From NCBI GenBank assembly GCA_026873275.1, contig JANTUC010000003.1:496001-560000 (forward strand): a DNA stretch of 64,000 nt, given 5' to 3'. A program made the translations under genes and the position numbers. Below the pieces are notes generated by a model, which saw nothing but the letters and a program-made list of their open reading frames with translations, was not told where the DNA came from and made no database searches. Of the stretch, positions 11,784 through 23,781 are shown piece after piece. Each line of letters opens with the position of its first letter. Position 1 is the first letter of the stretch. This DNA comes from Pseudopithomyces maydicus. Taxonomy: Eukaryota > Ascomycota > Dothideomycetes > Pleosporales > Didymosphaeriaceae.

Positions 11784-12691
11784 AGCGTAGGATCTTTCGT
11801 CTCTTGACGAGCCGCTGCAGTGCTGATAAAAATGAAGCGAGAGCATTGAATATCTCGCTGTAACAATACGCACGACCGCAGCGACCGTCAAACATACTGC
11901 ATACGACAATACCGACGTTTCTATCATTTGGACACGTATCTGGCACGACTTTGTACTCTCGTGGCGTTCATGAGCGCCATGTTGTACGTCTAAATTTGTG
12001 TATTTTCTTGGGCATCCGACGTCTCGGATACTGAGTTATGGGCTAAGGGGTGGAGGAAGCATGTGGGGTTGGTAGATAATGGCATCGATGGGCGGTAAAA
12101 TGCGATCCATTTGATGGCGTGTATTCTAGGTTCTTTATCAATCATATCTTGTTGCGCTTAGAGCGGAATGCACGAGTCTTTGCTAAGAATTTAGTAGGAG
12201 TTATACATGACTGATCTACTCCAACAACCTGCTAACAGACTACTAAGGACTTAAAAGAATCAAGCCTATCTATATGTCGCTAACCCAAGCATACCTCGTG
12301 TTTGCTCTAGGCATTCACCACACCCCACTCAAAGTACCTTCCTTATCTGGCACCGCCAAGCACTACCTCCGCGTTCCGCCATAGCACGACAGGAGCGCGA
12401 CAGCGTTAAGCCAAGAATCACCTCACAGGTCATTTAAATGAAGTCACCATACAGGGCGCAAGGTCTGGGTCTAGATGCGTGGGGAGAGCAGGCGAAGATC
12501 TCCCGCAGGCGCATGATGCTTGGTACCTGCCTGAAAGATAAATCTGGGCAACAGTGGCTGAGATACCGGAGAAAGCACTTGATGGGAAGGTAGAGATATG
12601 TCGCGATGGGAGAGAAGAACATGTAAAATGTATAAAGAGCTCGCTATCAAACAGGTAACGAAGCCGTCAGCTCGGATCATCAAGAACAATC
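11784..12691. other. Intergenic region, no gene seen
   Basis: AT-rich 3' flank of the V-ATPase gene, then about 350 bp of leader sequence for the carboxypeptidase gene. Only short unsupported reading frames. Confidence 0.5.
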
Positions 12692-14216
12692 ATGAGGTTT
12701 CTACTTTCCGGGGCGTTGCTCCTCACGACCGTTCTCGGCACTGCTGTGCCGAAGGTAGAGAAGAAGATCGATTATACCGGCTTCAAGGTCCTTCGTCTCA
12801 GCCTGCCCAAGACGAAGCAGAACTTCGAGGTACAACTTGAAGAGCTCGCGGCGCATATTTTGAACCCTGGTAAGCCGACATTGGACGTTGTGGTCTCGCC
12901 CAAGAACGTAGATGCTATTAGGGCTCTCGTTCCGGAAAGTACCATCATCAACGAGGATATCGGTGCATCCTTGGCCGAAGAAGGCACTTTGAAGGCTGCA
13001 GACTTCAGTGCTTCCGCAGGTAAGCCACGCATCTCTACCATGGACAACACAAAGACTTACATATCCAAGTCCCTAGTGAGACATGGTTCACAGCCTACCA
13101 CCCTTATGCCGACCATCTGACTTTCCTGAGCGACCTCCAGGCCGGATTCCCTGGCCAGTCCGAGATATTTACGGCCGGAACTTCTGTTCAGGGTCGCGCT
13201 CTGACGGGTATCCATATTTGGGGCTCCGGTGGTAAGGGCTCGAAGCCTGCAGTGCTGATTCACGGCACTGTTCATGCGCGAGAATGGATTACGACTATGA
13301 CCACGGAGTACTTCGCGTGGCAGTTGCTGACAAAGTATGCTTCGGATGCGACGGTCAAGACTTTGGTTGACAAGTACGACTACTACATTATTCCTGCTGT
13401 TAACCCTGATGGTAAGCATACTCAATTTTTCGTTGGTTGATCATTGAATAATATCTGCGTCCTTGTTTGGTTGACACTCGGATGGTGTATTGTGTGGAGT
13501 GGTATTTCCTTGTCACCGTAACAACGAAACGACCCGAGCATCAACCTTACTGATACCAATCTTACAGGCTTCGTCTACACCCAGACAACCGACCGTCTCT
13601 GGCGCAAGAACCGCCAGACCGTCAGCTCCAGCAGCTGTGTCGGTCGCGACATCAACCGCAACTGGCCCTACAAATGGGAAGTCACTGGCGGAGCATCTAC
13701 CTCGCCTTGCTCGGAGACATACAAGGGACTGGCTGCGAGCGACTCGCCTGAAAACAAGGGGCTCGTGACACAAGTGAACTCCCTCCGTGACAGCAAGGGC
13801 ATCAGGCTGTACCTTGACATCCATTCCTACGGACAGTACATCCTCTGGCGTACGTATCTCCCGGTTCCTTCTAACTCTGATATCGACCTTGCTGATATCC
13901 TCTAGCATACGGCTACGACTGCAACCTTGTCGTCCACAACTCTGCGGAACACCGCAGCATAGCTACTGCCGCCGCCGCTGCTATTCGCGCGGTTTCAGGC
14001 ACTTCTTACACGTTTGGTCCTTCGTGCTCGACTCTCTACGCTACTACGGGTAGCTCTGTTGATTACATCGACGCGACTGGCAACTCTACTTTCAGCTACA
14101 CCTGGGAGCTGAGAGATACGGGTAGCTACGGGTTCGTCTTGCCGGCTAGCCAGATTCAGCCGACGGTGAGGGAGACGTGGGCGGGATTGGTCAGCACGTT
14201 GACGAATGCTGGGTAG
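12692..14216 (+). CDS. Secreted M14 (carboxypeptidase A-type) zinc metallocarboxypeptidase
   Basis: Removes C-terminal residues from peptides outside the cell. 420 residues in four exons: 12692-13019, 13070-13411, 13568-13849, 13906-14216. A signal peptide (MRFLLSGALLLTTVLGTA) is followed by an M14 activation propeptide (about 20-110). The catalytic domain has the zinc ligands in HAREW (His, Glu) and LDIHSYG (His), substrate-binding NR in DINRNW, Tyr in VDYIDA and the general base Glu in YTWELRD. All catalytic residues are present, so the enzyme should be active after propeptide cleavage. Exon 2's acceptor (CCAAG) was chosen because it gives VPSETWFTAYHPY. Confidence 0.9.
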
Positions 14217-14973
14217 AGGATGGTATAGAGAAATATCACGAGGAGTGCTTGATGAGATGAGAATGGGAATAGGTATTGGGTAGCCGCGTGCAGAGAAACG
14301 AGTTCTTGAAATGCAATATCACGTTTGAATGATTAACCGAAGTGTATGCGAATGATTTGAAGGATTCAAGAGGCTTCGAATATGGGGTGAATTTCGGAGA
14401 GGTTGTACATTTTCATCACTTGCGAGCTGCTCAGCTCGCATTATACTTCTTATTTATCCTTTTTGATGGGGATGACTATACAACATCTTGAGATTGTCCA
14501 ATCAAAGCAATGATAAGCCGTTACTGCCTCATGCGTATGCGCGGGAGGGGAGTTACACGAAGGACCTTTGTGTATCTCAGCTAGAAGAAGAAAATCTCCC
14601 CGCTACGGATGACGTCACCCTCTTTCTCATGGCAAGAAGTCCCGCAACCATCACGATGTCTTAAAGGAACTGATTATTCTTCACATCGCTCGAATGAACT
14701 TAAAAACGGTTATCTCCGGCCTTTTGAACATTGTTTTATAATCAAATTCCCCAGTCACACCTCCCAAGTGAAGAGTCTTCAGGTGGGGGTTACGAACGCA
14801 AGCTCTCCACTCCAGTCCCGATTCGGAAGCTTTAACAGTTCTGCCAACATCACCATTGCGACTTTACGATATATATAGACTCAACGGCTCCTGAGCATCT
14901 ACTTCTATAACACAAACATCTGGAATCCTTTATTTTTGTTCTTCCATCCATCGTCTATACTCAATTGCCAACC
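14217..14973. other. Intergenic region with promoter of the oxidoreductase gene
   Basis: No supported gene. An AT-rich segment with a TATA-like TATATATAG near 14869 lies about 100 bp before the next ATG. Confidence 0.45.
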
Positions 14974-15969
14974 ATGGCCCTCAACTTCGGTATCATTGGA
15001 ACCAATTGGATAACCCATTCCTACGTCGAGTGCGCGCAAGCAACGCAGAAATGGAATCTCGCAGCCGTTTACTCTCGCAAGGAGGACTCTGCCAAGGAGT
15101 TCGCATCCAAGTATGAGGGGCAGAAAATCGCACTGTACACCGACCTCGACAAATTCTTCAACGATTCAAATCTCCAGGCCATTTACGTGGCTTCTCCCAA
15201 CATCCTCCACTACGAACACGCAAAAGCCGCCATCAATGCCGGGAAGCACGTCATTCTCGAGAAACCCTCTTGCTCCAAGAGCCAAGAGCTCGACGAGCTA
15301 TTCAAGCTATCTAAGGAAAAGGGCGTCTTCCTCATCGAAGCCTGGCGCCACATCCAGGAAGCCAACTTCAAGATCTTCAAATCCGCGATTTCGAAAATCG
15401 GCCAGGTCCGCGGCGCTTCCATATCCTTTTGCCAATTCTCTTCACGCTACGATGCCGTGCTGAAAGGCGACGTCCCCAACATTTTCAACCTGGAGATGGG
15501 CGGCGGTGCCCTCGCCGACCTGGGATGCTACACCGTTGCCGCGGCCGTCTGGCTCTTCGGGGCACCCAAGGACGCTCAGTACTACCCTGTGATCATTTCC
15601 ACTGGGGCGGATGGCGGCGGCGTGCTGGTGCTGCACTACGAGGGCTTCACGGTGCATCTGCACAGCAGCAAGATGTACAACAGCGATGCGCCGAGTGAGA
15701 TTTACGGAGAGAAGGGCACGCTCGTGATTCCTACCATCACGGATATTGAGAAGGTGACGTACTGGGATCCGAGGAGTAAGACGAGGGAGGAGCTGGGCAC
15801 GAAGAAGGAGAGCTTGAACTTGAAGGAGGAGGCGGAGGAGCAGGCGAGGATTATCAATGAGAAGGATTGGAATGCGGCTGGGGAGTTGGAGGCGCATAGC
15901 AGGGCGGTGTTGAAGGTTACGGAGAAGGTGAGGAGGGATAATGGGCTGCTGTATCCGACGGAGAAGTAG
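14974..15969 (+). CDS. Gfo/Idh/MocA-family NAD(P)-dependent oxidoreductase
   Basis: Intronless, 331 residues from the ATG in the context CAACC-ATG-GC. The N-terminal Rossmann fold starts FGIIGTNWIT, a GxxGxx nucleotide-binding loop with an unusual Asn. The family signature EKPSCSKS (usually EKP) supplies the catalytic Lys. The C-terminal GFO_IDH_MocA_C-like domain includes GGGALADLGCY. Such enzymes oxidise or reduce sugars, inositol or dihydrodiols in the cytosol; the substrate cannot be told. Strong G/C third-position bias in the last 300 nt. Confidence 0.88.
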   Translation: MALNFGIIGTNWITHSYVECAQATQKWNLAAVYSRKEDSAKEFASKYEGQKIALYTDLDKFFNDSNLQAIYVASPNILHYEHAKAAINAGKHVILEKPSCSKSQELDELFKLSKEKGVFLIEAWRHIQEANFKIFKSAISKIGQVRGASISFCQFSSRYDAVLKGDVPNIFNLEMGGGALADLGCYTVAAAVWLFGAPKDAQYYPVIISTGADGGGVLVLHYEGFTVHLHSSKMYNSDAPSEIYGEKGTLVIPTITDIEKVTYWDPRSKTREELGTKKESLNLKEEAEEQARIINEKDWNAAGELEAHSRAVLKVTEKVRRDNGLLYPTEK

Positions 15970-17856
15970 AACTGGGTGGTTTGGGTACGATATAGAGCGA
16001 GTTTTGGTAAGACTATTGGGGGGAATTCTGATAGGTTGTTGAGTTACTCAATGTATTAATGTCATATACTTGGCTGTCAGTTTGCTCGATTGGATGTCAA
16101 TTTTGACACCGAACATCACCTTCAGCCTTTCTTCAAACCCGATAACTGAGAACTGGACTTCAATACTGGTCTTCTTGACCGCCTTGTTAGCTCTAGTCTT
16201 CTATAAATGTGTATCTCTAGCCGACTAGCGTGCTAATCACATGTTATCGGGATTGCACTCTGGTCCAGTGTTCTAGAAAAACACGTGCGGGAGCGTCAGC
16301 TCCCAACATCCCATGCCAACCCTGGTTCGCAGAGTGAATTCACTTTTAACTAAATTGAACCATTTCAAGAGTATTTCATGTGCTTCATCGATGTCCACGG
16401 GTATCCCACCCCATGCAACCATCTAGATCCAACACCGAACCACAACCCACCCCTACGCCACCATCCCCAACCCAAGCCCACCAACTCTCCCTCACCACCG
16501 CACATACCACCACCATCAAGTCCAAACCCATCCCTCCCACACCCACGGCTCAACCCCGGCCCACCAGAAACACCCCCTCTCACCCCTCCTAACACACCGC
16601 CCCCGTTTCAAAACCAAAGCCCAAACCCGAAACAAGCAAAACAGCACAACGAACCCAGCTGAAAAAAAAGGAGGTGATATGGAAACAAAAAAGAAAACCC
16701 CCCTCCTTCCCGAGGAACGTACATAAAACAACGCAAGGCTTTAAAAAAACAATGCAAAGCTGAAAACGTTAAAAAAACCAAGTAATGGCCAAGCCACCTC
16801 GTTCGTTTCACACACGAGGCGCTACGCTACAGGGCGCCAAGTGTCGGGTTGACTCGACACGTTGTGGCACGCCGCGGTGCGATGCGATGCGATGCGGCAT
16901 GACATGACATGACATGACACGACGCGAGGCAAGTGCATCCAAGTGCGTTCTACCAGTATTCTAGTCTGCGATAGATATATACGGGCATATGTCCAGAGTC
17001 GAGCATGACATCACCTACCCACGCACCCACCTACAGTACCATATTGTACTGTGGGGTAAGGATATGATAAGGATAAGACTAGTTTACCAGATGGATTGAG
17101 ATGAGATGCGGTGAGATGGGATCGGACCTTTCCCCTGAGTTGGGCTGATGTGAATCGGTCCTTTTGCGTGACATGTGGTAGGGATGGTCCTCGTAGAGTA
17201 CATAAGCACCGTTGGTACCTGGTTCCGATGGAGCCCGAAGCGACGTCATAGACGGGGGGATGGTGGGAAAAATAATGTTGTGGTATGGTTGTGAAAGGTA
17301 TTGGAGAGGGGGAGCAACTGACATGTGAATGCGTGGACTCAGAGAAGGTGCGATCCTGATACATGTATTGTTATTTGCATGCATGCATGGAAGTGTGTGT
17401 GAGAGTGTGTGTTGTTACTGTAGTAGTATTTCGTATAGCATAGCCATCATAGCCTAAGCATGACTCCCATGATTGTGATCGAATTTCCGTTTCCGTTTCC
17501 GTTTCCCATAACACCGTTGCTCCTTCATCGAAGGGTATCTTGCTAAACATACAAATTCCATCAAATGCCACCGACCGTGAGTGAGCACATGCGCAATGAC
17601 TGGACTGAAAGAGAGACATCCACCCATTGGGAAAAAAAGATAGTGAGTGAGAGAGAGAGGGAGAAAACAAAAAAGTAAGCTAGCCTAAGCTAGCACTCAG
17701 AAGGAACCCTCCAAACGCCATAACATGCAGCCGGATGATGCAAAGTGCAGATGAAAGAGAGACAAGACCCGCCACGTACATGTCATCCAGCTAGGATGAC
17801 CGCTGACAAGGTCGGAAATACACACGTCCACAAGAAAAGCGACTGAATGAACTTTT
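15970..17856. other. Long intergenic region with simple repeats
   Basis: About 1.9 kb without a supported gene. It contains a C/A-rich stretch (16400-16640) whose + strand frames are Pro-rich and stop-poor only through base composition. Short tandem units follow: GATGC x3 and ATGAC x4 at about 16877-16920, and CGTTTC x3 near 17484-17505. The right end holds the 3' UTR of the gene on the - strand. Confidence 0.5.
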
Positions 17857-19137
17857 TTAGTCCTCCCAGATGGTCTCCAGGTCAAGATCCTGGCGCCGTT
17901 CAGCACCGCAGACACTCCAGCGCTTCCTAGAATCCCGCTTGCCGAATCCGAAGACGCGTCCGCTGCCGCCCGGGACATCGAGACTCGAGCGCCTGCCACC
18001 CTCGCTCTGCTCCTCGCGCTCGGCGGCAGCCTTCAGCTTGGCAATGCGGTCTGCTTCGATAGCCTCCTCTTCGGCATCGGGGGTATCCGGGATGGTCTCG
18101 AGAGACGAGATGGAGGGGCTGCGGGAGCGCATCGAAGTCGGGGTGGACGGGACGGAGGACGAGGCAAGCGAAGAAGGGTAGTGCGAGCTCACGCCCGGGA
18201 AAGGCTCGTTGAACTTGGCGGCAGACAGCAGTGGCGAGGGGGAGCCAGAGGTAGGGGTGCGGACCGGCGGTGGCACGGGTGCTCCCCCGAAGGCGACCTG
18301 GTGGAGCGGAGACGCGGGTCTCCTGCGCCTAGACAGAGAGCCAGTGCTGCTGTAGAGGGTCGAGATGGGTGAAGGTTGGATGGCTCCGACCTTTGGTGTG
18401 AGCTCGAGCTCTGCATCCTCGGAGATGTCGCAGACGCTGGGCGCTCCCGAGTGTGCGTATGAATCCTCGTAGAGAACAGACTGGCCTCGCGGGCTCCGCG
18501 TGCGCTTGGGAGAGCGAAGCGGAGACGAAGGCCGGCCTGGTGCTGGAGAGGGGGAAAGAGCAAGGTGGCCGGCAGGGTTGATGACGGTGGGGAGCGAATG
18601 TGCGCGCATCATGGGAGGAGCAGCAGCCGAGCTGGATCCGCTCAGCGAACGGAGGTGCGAGCGCGAGTAGGGCGACCGGTTCCGAGCGCGCGGGGTGTGG
18701 GTAGGGAGGATGTCGAAGGAGGGCGAGGGGTCCGTCTGGGCGCGAGGGGTGGAGGGCCGTACGGCGTCGGCCCTGGGAGGGCTGCTCATGATTTTACCCA
18801 TGGTCGGAGACGTGTCTGGGGCTGTCTCTTGGGCAATTGGCGAGGGAGGTTGCTCGAGGCGGGCAGGCGCGGAGGTGTCGTCGTCGTCGTGGATGGCCGT
18901 GGCGGTAGTGGGGTCCTGGGATGCGTCCAGCGAGGGATGAGGAGGAGGGCCTGAGGTGTCGAGTGCCTGCAGACGGGGCACGAGATGGTCGAGGGTCGAC
19001 TTGGTGTCCGAGGTAGGGAGGGAGGGAGGAGAGGTCGACGGTCTATTGTGGGCCGTCATGCTGGGCGGCGGGCGGGCGTATACATAGTCCGACGACGGGA
19101 GGAGCGGAGTGGTGAGGTGGGATAGCAGGGAGGCCAA
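17857..19137 (-). CDS. Disordered Ser/Pro-rich protein of unknown function
   Basis: Single-exon frame of 426 residues starting MASLLSHLTTPLLP. It is dominated by Ser, Pro, Arg and Ala with many SP/TP and RSxS motifs, so it is a likely phosphoprotein lacking a folded enzyme domain. A short acidic-basic helix (about residues 355-380, EEEAIEADRIAKLKAAAEREEQ) may form a coiled coil. The C terminus carries a conserved-looking segment (FGFGKRDSRKRWSVCGAERRQDLDLETIWED) typical of fungal basic proline-rich proteins. No transmembrane or signal segment. The function is not recognised. Confidence 0.75.
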   Translation of the reverse strand: MASLLSHLTTPLLPSSDYVYARPPPSMTAHNRPSTSPPSLPTSDTKSTLDHLVPRLQALDTSGPPPHPSLDASQDPTTATAIHDDDDTSAPARLEQPPSPIAQETAPDTSPTMGKIMSSPPRADAVRPSTPRAQTDPSPSFDILPTHTPRARNRSPYSRSHLRSLSGSSSAAAPPMMRAHSLPTVINPAGHLALSPSPAPGRPSSPLRSPKRTRSPRGQSVLYEDSYAHSGAPSVCDISEDAELELTPKVGAIQPSPISTLYSSTGSLSRRRRPASPLHQVAFGGAPVPPPVRTPTSGSPSPLLSAAKFNEPFPGVSSHYPSSLASSSVPSTPTSMRSRSPSISSLETIPDTPDAEEEAIEADRIAKLKAAAEREEQSEGGRRSSLDVPGGSGRVFGFGKRDSRKRWSVCGAERRQDLDLETIWED

Positions 19138-20215
19138 GGGAGTGTAGCTTCGTGTAGTGCAGGGTCGAGTGCCAGCAGTGGAGGTGCTGGTCTGAGAGGT
19201 GTGCCGGTAGGTGCTCGCGGGACGGACCTTGCGCGTTTCAGCCTTCGGAAAGGCAGCAGGCGGCGCGTTGACTGGCCCGCAGCGAGCAATTTGTTTGCAC
19301 GGAGCTCGGACAGGCTGGACGCTTGGTGCACCAGCGCTGGCGTTGCGACGGTCGGAGCCTGGAGTTGGCGATTCCTGGTGGTATGCGACTGCGCTGCGAC
19401 TGCTGCTGCGGAGGGGGGCGCCTGCTGCGGCGTCAAAGGCGGGCAGGCAGACAAGCAGACGGGCAGACGGGCAGAGAGGCAGCAGAGCGGCCGCAGAGAG
19501 GAGAGGAGGGGCAGCGCCGCGTCTGGCCCAGCAGTGCTTCCAAGGTTCTCTCGCAGCGCCGCGCGCGTTTGTTTATTGTGAGTGCAATGCGCGCGCGGGC
19601 GTTGGGACGGCTGCACCTGGGCTGCTGCACCTGGACTGGACCTGCGTGCATTCGGTGGGCCGCCTTTTGCCGCACGCCAGTCGCCCGCCGTCGCCCTCCG
19701 TCGCCCTGTAGTCTGCGCGTAGTCGACGGGCGCGTCCATGCCAAGGAGACCCTGATAATCGAGTCCCTATTTGGGACCCAGCGGTGGAGTCCTCTCCACC
19801 CACCACGTCCACCACCACCCGCCGCCGCCGACAAACACACCCACGGCAGCCATGGCCAGCGCCCATATTGATTCAATCAACCCTCAATCTGCCGCCCAAT
19901 CGCCATGCACATCCCGCCGCCTGCGTCCTGCATCCTGCCCGCCTGCGCATCGGACTCGCGGGAGTGAGCCGCCCTCATGCATCCCTCCCCCACGGGCCCG
20001 CTTCGGAAAAATACTCACCGCCCGCCGGAGGAACCCTGAAATCACCCTTGGCTGCGCCTCCCATCTGCATTGAGATGGCTCCTTATACCAAACACTCGAC
20101 GCTGCTCGTCTTCATTGCGCCGTTTCCGCTTTGGGGGACCACGGCTCGCCGATCGCCAGCCCGCTGGAAATTACTGCGAGCCGCTCACTGACCCCTATAT
20201 CCACCGCTACTATCG
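19138..20215. other. Upstream region of the Ser/Pro-rich gene
   Basis: GC-rich region with open frames on both strands that I attribute to composition. No start context, splice-consistent extension or domain supports a gene. Confidence 0.45.
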
Positions 20216-20560
20216 ATGATCATGTGCAGCGACGGCCATCCATCAGGCAACCTGGCGATGCGCCTGGGGACCGCTACGATTGATCATGCGCGGAGTAGAC
20301 CCTTCGTGGTTGAACTTGGTACTGCTACCGACTTACTCGGACCATGCGCGGAGTAGACCCTGGTGGTTGAACTAGGTACCGCTACTGACCATGCGCGGAG
20401 AAGGCATCATCATCCATCATCAGGCAACCCAACCCTGATGATTGAACTGGGTGCCGCTAGGTACGAACTGACCATGCTCGGAGAGGATACCGTCCATCAG
20501 GCAACCCGACGATTCATGACTGACCGTGGGACTCAGTCAGTCATTCAACTATCGTCGTGA
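20216..20560. repeat. Degenerate tandem repeat (GACCATGCGCGGAG-type units)
   Basis: Four or five imperfect units start with variants of GACCATGCGCGGAG, near 20277, 20340, 20387 and 20469, with a weaker one near 20216. They share blocks resembling GGTTGAACTTGGTACCGCTAC and CATCCATCAGGCAACC. Unit length varies from about 47 to 85 bp. No coding potential and no recognisable transposon ends. Confidence 0.7.
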
Positions 20561-20600
20561 GGACCTAGACTGATCGTCCAGCCTCGCCCTTATCCACTCT

Positions 20601-21937
20601 TCACGTAGCTTTATCGTCCGCGCGAATCGCAACGCTTTGTCGCGTCTCGTTCACCACATTGTTGAACTCCACATCGCTTACCATTCCCCTTCCCATGGTG
20701 TCCCCTCCGCCACCAATCGTGCGTACCTCGCTTTGGTCCGTCCTGTTCTCAGACCTGCTGCTTGATAGTTTATTCGACTGAAGTCTTGAACGCAGCATAG
20801 CTTCCAGTCTAACCACCAACGGTTTCTTACGAATGTGGTATAGTAACTTCGGAATCGAGGACGAGCAAGCAATCCAAGACCCGGCCGCTAACTGAGCAAA
20901 AGCCCACAACGTGATGAACCCGAGCTGGTACGTGACGTCGTGCTGCATCTCCAAAAGTTTGATCTGGTAGTATAAACGCACCGCCGACGTCATGCATGCA
21001 CTAGTGTACAGATGGTCAGCCGTTGCTGCAGAAACGTTGACTTCACTTCAAGCTGTTGCATGAGGGACATGTGGCAGACTTACAAGATGCCAATCGCGAA
21101 GACCAGAGCAAGGCCTAGCTTTCGTTTGAAGGACAGTGTGAGTGACAAGATCACCCGCTGAGGGAGCAGTAGAATTGTCACGTCCGACGCGAGACAAATC
21201 ACTGCGCCGATGACATTCATGCGGTACTGGTCAATGCAATGGCCATGCGGAATCGTCTTGTCCCAAAAGAAGCGAATCGGCTTGCACGCAAAGATCTTGA
21301 TGAACAGAATGGTGATGTAGTACATCGCGTTTGCCCACAATGTGACATGTGACGCCCAGAACGTAAATCCCCTCGTCCCTTCCGGAACAAAAATCCTTAG
21401 GTACTGCAACAATATAGCAGTTTTCCAGATGAGAGCGAGCACGTTGAACGCGATGATCCCACCAACATATTGCAACAATAAACAGATCAGCATACTCCAA
21501 TGACAGGGACTACACCATGCTTACTCACAAACAACGTATTCTGCAACTCCCGCACCGTAATGTCCCACTGATGGACGCCAACAGGCGCGTAAACGAGCCG
21601 AAAAGACACCGGCAGGAAGCCCATGGACGCCAACTTTAACCGCGTCAGCGGGACCGGTACCTGCGTACATAGACGCGAAAAAAAATAAACTCACAAATCC
21701 CACCACAATCACCCAATCCTCAGCGAAGAATCTTCGCGTTATGCGCAACCTCGCGTAAAGGTGGCCGCAGAAGAAAAGCGTCGTCGTGGCGTAGAAGAAG
21801 ATGACTATTCCGATTGCAGGCGGGAACATGCTCCATGGGTGGGAGGGGTTCGGATGCACGTTGGGCGGCGCGAGCATCGCGGGCGTGTCGAGGAACTGTG
21901 AGCGCGAGGGGGGCGGTGGGGAGGCATTGGTGGCCAT
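20601..21937 (-). CDS. PTH11-like integral membrane protein (fungal rhodopsin domain)
   Basis: Predicted plasma-membrane seven-helix protein of the large fungal PTH11-like/rhodopsin-domain family, thought to sense surface or chemical cues. Exon 1 is 21695-21937 (intron to 21634), exon 2 begins at 21633, exon 3 is about 21085-21495 and exon 4 is 20601-21000. Family landmarks are AEDWVIVVGF (the D-D/E-W motif), GVHQWDIT, ILLQYLRIF, CKPIRFFWD and IGAVICLASDVTILLLP. Hydrophobic helices are spaced as expected, with a cytosolic Ser/Arg-rich tail. The second intron is unclear: the canonical GTGAGT donor gives the wrong phase and a 34-nt intron, so that border may need RNA evidence. Confidence 0.8.
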
Positions 21938-23781
21938 GTATGTAGATAGGTAGTAGATAGGTGGATATATAGGCAGGGAGTTAGGTATGGAAATAGATAT
22001 ATATATAAAATCACAGATGTGCAGACGGATTGATAGATCTATCTACACAGAATCGATTCGCGAGCGAGACCCAGCGATGAGGGACAACAAAAAAAGAGGG
22101 GATCGATGTATGTAAGTAGGTAGATAAGCTCCCAACCACGTGGAAAGGGAAAACCACAGCAATATGTATATAAGCCCACACTCCTACGCCACCATCCCCG
22201 GATAATCCCCCAGCCTATATAAATCTAGAGCCCTACACTACAAACAAAAACACGTGCATACGCACGCTCAGCTCGTATGGCAGCGCATCGGCCTTACCTC
22301 TGCAGCATTTATACCCCTTGTGTACGCTGTGTATGTACTACGTGCGTACGCGGGCTGGGGCTAACGATGTGGGGGCCGAGCGGATTGGTCGAGGGAAGGG
22401 GTTGCAGCATGATTTGTACGACGCGGGGCTAGGATGGCGGGTTGGAATGAATGCAGTGGCGTTGGGTGCGGGCGAAGGAAATTGCCGGGATGGGAAGGTG
22501 GTTGGGGAGCCTCAGGGGGCAGATGCAGAGGGGCGGAAGTTGCCGTTGGGCTTGAGGGGGAGGGGGTTGATGAGGATGGTTTCGTTAGGAGGGGTAAGTG
22601 GGATAGTAGTGATGTGTTGGGGGAGTGCGGATGGGATTGGGCTATGGCTGCTGATATGATCATGTTCTGTCGCGGGAATAACTTCGCGGTGCGGTATGGT
22701 GGGGGTCATTTCAAAGAACTGTGTATTAGACAACCGTGTATGCGAGAATAAGTCCTGTGTATACTCGAGGCAGACTCCAGTCTTACTGCATTCAAGTCTT
22801 CCATGGATACAGGACTAAAAAATTCATATATGCAACAGCAAGATCGGTATGGGTGATACGAGCGTTGCCCGAAAAGGGGAAGGTCCATATGACCAGCTTT
22901 GAAGATCGAACCTAGCAGCCTGTTTCGCCGCATGTTAGGTCAAATGATACCTGGGGCAAGATTGCACCGCAGCTCACCGTGATCGAGTTCCAAAGCTTAA
23001 GTATTGCAAACTGCCCAAGTACGACTCGGAACAAGGTGTTGAATAAGTGGCTGTGTGGTTCACGCTGCTCTCCTACCATATCGGGAGTAGCACGGTCTAT
23101 TTCGGGATGCCCAGTCATCGATATCATGTGATCATCTAACCGCATGAACACACGGATTTCTAAGTAAACACTTGCACCACGTAGCTGCGGACCTGGTGTT
23201 CCTAGAACTGTTCACTAGATTATTACGCATCAGGACTTTACCAAAGAGGTATTGGACTGGAACACAAAATACCTTGTTTGGCTTCAGCGGCCTCTGGCTA
23301 TCAGCAGTTACTATTCCTGACAGACCAACGCTAATTGTATAGGCACTACATTACAACTCTCGGCATCTGGCTGTTTGCCGCTGGGCACATTCCGTTCAGC
23401 CATTTTCAATGTCCGTTCAACTATATACCTGTTCGAGGTATCCTCGCTCTACACCTCGCACTTTTCGTAAGGACATTAGTCCAAATATAGTAAGACCTCT
23501 GGCATCATCGAAACTTGCTGACGCCATTGGCTATCCGTCGCGTTCACTTCAGCATCAATGACTACAACTCCGAAGATTCATAGCACCCGTTCGTACTGGA
23601 CACAAGAATCATCACCGAATATTTAAACCATGAGTTTGTACACTATGAATTCTCCAAACCAGACATTCACTTCAATCACTCACTTCACTTCTTCTCACGG
23701 TCCTTCTCTTCAAGCTTCTTTCCGAGAAAACATCCACTCGTTCAACAGCCAAAATCTCAAAACCCCCACCAAGCGCTCATC
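21938..23781. other. Long intergenic region, no gene seen
   Basis: About 1.8 kb. Contains (TATA)n-like stretches near 22000-22010 and G-rich frames at 22360-22660 that look compositional. A TATTTAAACC element at about 23619 lies 160 bp before the small secreted protein and could be its TATA region. Confidence 0.45.

Noticed and set aside
16378..16662. Pro/Ser-rich frames in the C-rich stretch
   Set aside because: Open in two frames because of C/A composition; no conserved feature.
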